Positions 4,782-5,326 of a stretch of DNA of 5,326 bases are shown piece after piece (position 1 is the stretch's first letter; the number at the start of each line of letters is the position of its first letter). This DNA comes from an uncultured Clostridia bacterium. GTDB taxonomy: Bacteria; Bacillota; Clostridia; Oscillospirales; Acutalibacteraceae. Under the pieces are notes generated by a model, which did no database searches, had not been told where the DNA came from, and saw only the letters and a program-made list of their open reading frames with translations. The stretch covers positions 1 to 5,326 of the forward strand of contig CALDPI010000130.1 of the NCBI GenBank assembly GCA_937912045.1, given 5' to 3'. The position numbers and the translations under genes were made by a program.

Positions 4782-5326
4782 GTGAGAAAGAAATTCAAAC
4801 TGTTTAACCTTCCTCTTATCCGTGGCGTTGTTTCTTTTGTTGAATCGATGATATTCGGTTACAAACTTATTATGGAATCAGCAGAAAAAACAGGCCTTGA
4901 GGATATGGAAGCAGAGAGTAAATTTGATAAATGGATAGAGGAACACTTTGGTGACAAGCTCATGGTGATTATCGGAGTGGTTTCGGCAGTACTCGGTGTT
5001 GCTCTTTCACTTTTCTTGTTTATGTATCTTCCGACCCTTCTCGTGGATGCTTTTGACAAGTATGTTACAAACGGCATTTTGGATGCCAACCGTTTACATC
5101 CGCTTTTTGAGGGCATAATTAAGATCATCGTATTTGTAATCTATATGATAGCTGTAGCACAGATGAAGGATATAAAGCGTACATTCATGTACCACGGAGC
5201 AGAACATAAGACTATCTTCTGCTATGAGAACGGCTTGCCTCTCACAGTGGAGAATGTTAGAAAACAGAGCCGTTTCCATCCGAGATGCGGAACGAGTTTC
5301 ATGTTCGTTATGATGCTTATAAGTAT
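4413..5326 (+). CDS. In-frame fusion: citrate synthase N-terminus joined to a DUF1385/YqhQ membrane protein (3' end outside window)
   Basis: One uninterrupted frame of 304 codons runs off the right edge. Residues 1 to about 123 are the N-terminal part of a clostridial citrate synthase. From about residue 124 the sequence is a DUF1385/YqhQ protein beginning inside its domain (VRKKFKLFNLPLIRGVVSF). Clostridial citrate synthases are about 440-450 residues, and all catalytic histidine/aspartate residues lie beyond the join, so this product cannot be a citrate synthase. The DUF1385 part lacks the family's usual N-terminal GGQAVxEGVMMRGP segment. No stop, frameshift or change in codon style marks the junction; both halves favour CTT for leucine. 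I know of no described protein with this architecture. It may be a genuine deletion/fusion, a decayed gene, or an assembly chimera; the last is the simplest default for a metagenomic contig. The reading frame is certain, its biological reality is not. Confidence 0.9.
   Translation, partial: MNSIVNNDYSVTTEEVKNLCEKCVQNSQIDPALYGKHNVMRGLRDLKGKGVLTGLTEVSEIRQNKIVDGEAVPTDGKLFYRGYNINELIEGFASDNRFGFEETVYLLMFGELPNETQMKDFVSVRKKFKLFNLPLIRGVVSFVESMIFGYKLIMESAEKTGLEDMEAESKFDKWIEEHFGDKLMVIIGVVSAVLGVALSLFLFMYLPTLLVDAFDKYVTNGILDANRLHPLFEGIIKIIVFVIYMIAVAQMKDIKRTFMYHGAEHKTIFCYENGLPLTVENVRKQSRFHPRCGTSFMFVMMLIS
4782..5326 (+). other. DUF1385/YqhQ membrane protein segment of the fused frame (partial at both ends)
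   Basis: Residues 124-304 match DUF1385: LPLIRGVVSFVESMIFGYK followed by MESAE, SKFDKWIEEHFGDK, a membrane segment at about 183-211 (VIIGVVSAVLGVALSLFLFM) and another at about 231-251 (GIIKIIVFVIYMIAVAQM). Conserved cytosolic motifs YHGAEHKT (260-267) and RFHPRCGTSF (287-296) follow, and a third membrane segment begins at the edge. The family has no established function; in many Bacillota its gene lies near rpmE, prmC and prfA, which would sit to the right of this window. Missing are about 40-50 N-terminal residues and the end. Confidence 0.88.

Noticed and set aside
4859..5279. Two leftward open frames under the DUF1385 segment
   Set aside because: The forward frame carries clear DUF1385 motifs across the whole interval; the antisense frames show none.

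Overview
This 5.3 kb window looks like a piece of a Clostridia (Bacillota) genome, probably from the Oscillospirales/Ruminococcaceae side of that class. The reasons are the moderate GC content, AT-rich intergenic DNA with clear TTGA(N17)TATAAT-type promoters, Shine-Dalgarno-led TTG/GTG/ATG starts, and families common in that class: a DUF6062 zinc-cysteine protein, a clostridial-type OGG glycosylase, a clostridial citrate synthase and a DUF1385/YqhQ membrane protein. The taxon is an inference from gene content only.

Layout. Bases 1-90 hold a short open frame that ends on the next start codon, plus a (TA)5-centred inverted repeat. Bases 87-527 encode the C-terminal part of a YkgJ-type cysteine-cluster protein that appears to lack its N-terminal cysteines; a rho-independent terminator follows (534-565). 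A promoter (567-595) then drives a monocistronic gene for a family 5 (oligopeptide/nickel-type) extracellular solute-binding lipoprotein (628-2199), which has no permease or ATPase neighbours. A compact bidirectional terminator (2203-2220) separates it from two leftward genes: a small tail-anchored membrane protein (2224-2493) and a DUF6062 protein (2654-3298). The DUF6062 gene and a rightward 8-oxoguanine DNA glycosylase gene (3359-4195) diverge from two promoters lying on opposite strands of the same roughly 34 bp. After a 217 bp AT-rich gap with a promoter and a leader hairpin, a last reading frame (4413 to the window end) runs off the right edge.

The most striking item is that last frame. 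It begins as a clostridial citrate synthase and, around residue 120-127 (nt about 4770-4793), continues in the same frame as a DUF1385/YqhQ integral membrane protein that lacks its own N-terminus. The citrate synthase part has none of the catalytic core. This is either a real deletion/fusion or an assembly chimera; the sequence alone cannot decide. The left edge also looks abnormal (truncated or frameshifted YkgJ gene), so both ends of the window deserve checking against reads before any biology is built on them.

The genes do not form one pathway. They are a series of short, mostly single-gene units: peptide or metal uptake, two uncharacterised proteins, base-excision repair, and the fused frame. 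I saw no tRNA, rRNA, CRISPR array, insertion sequence or phage gene.
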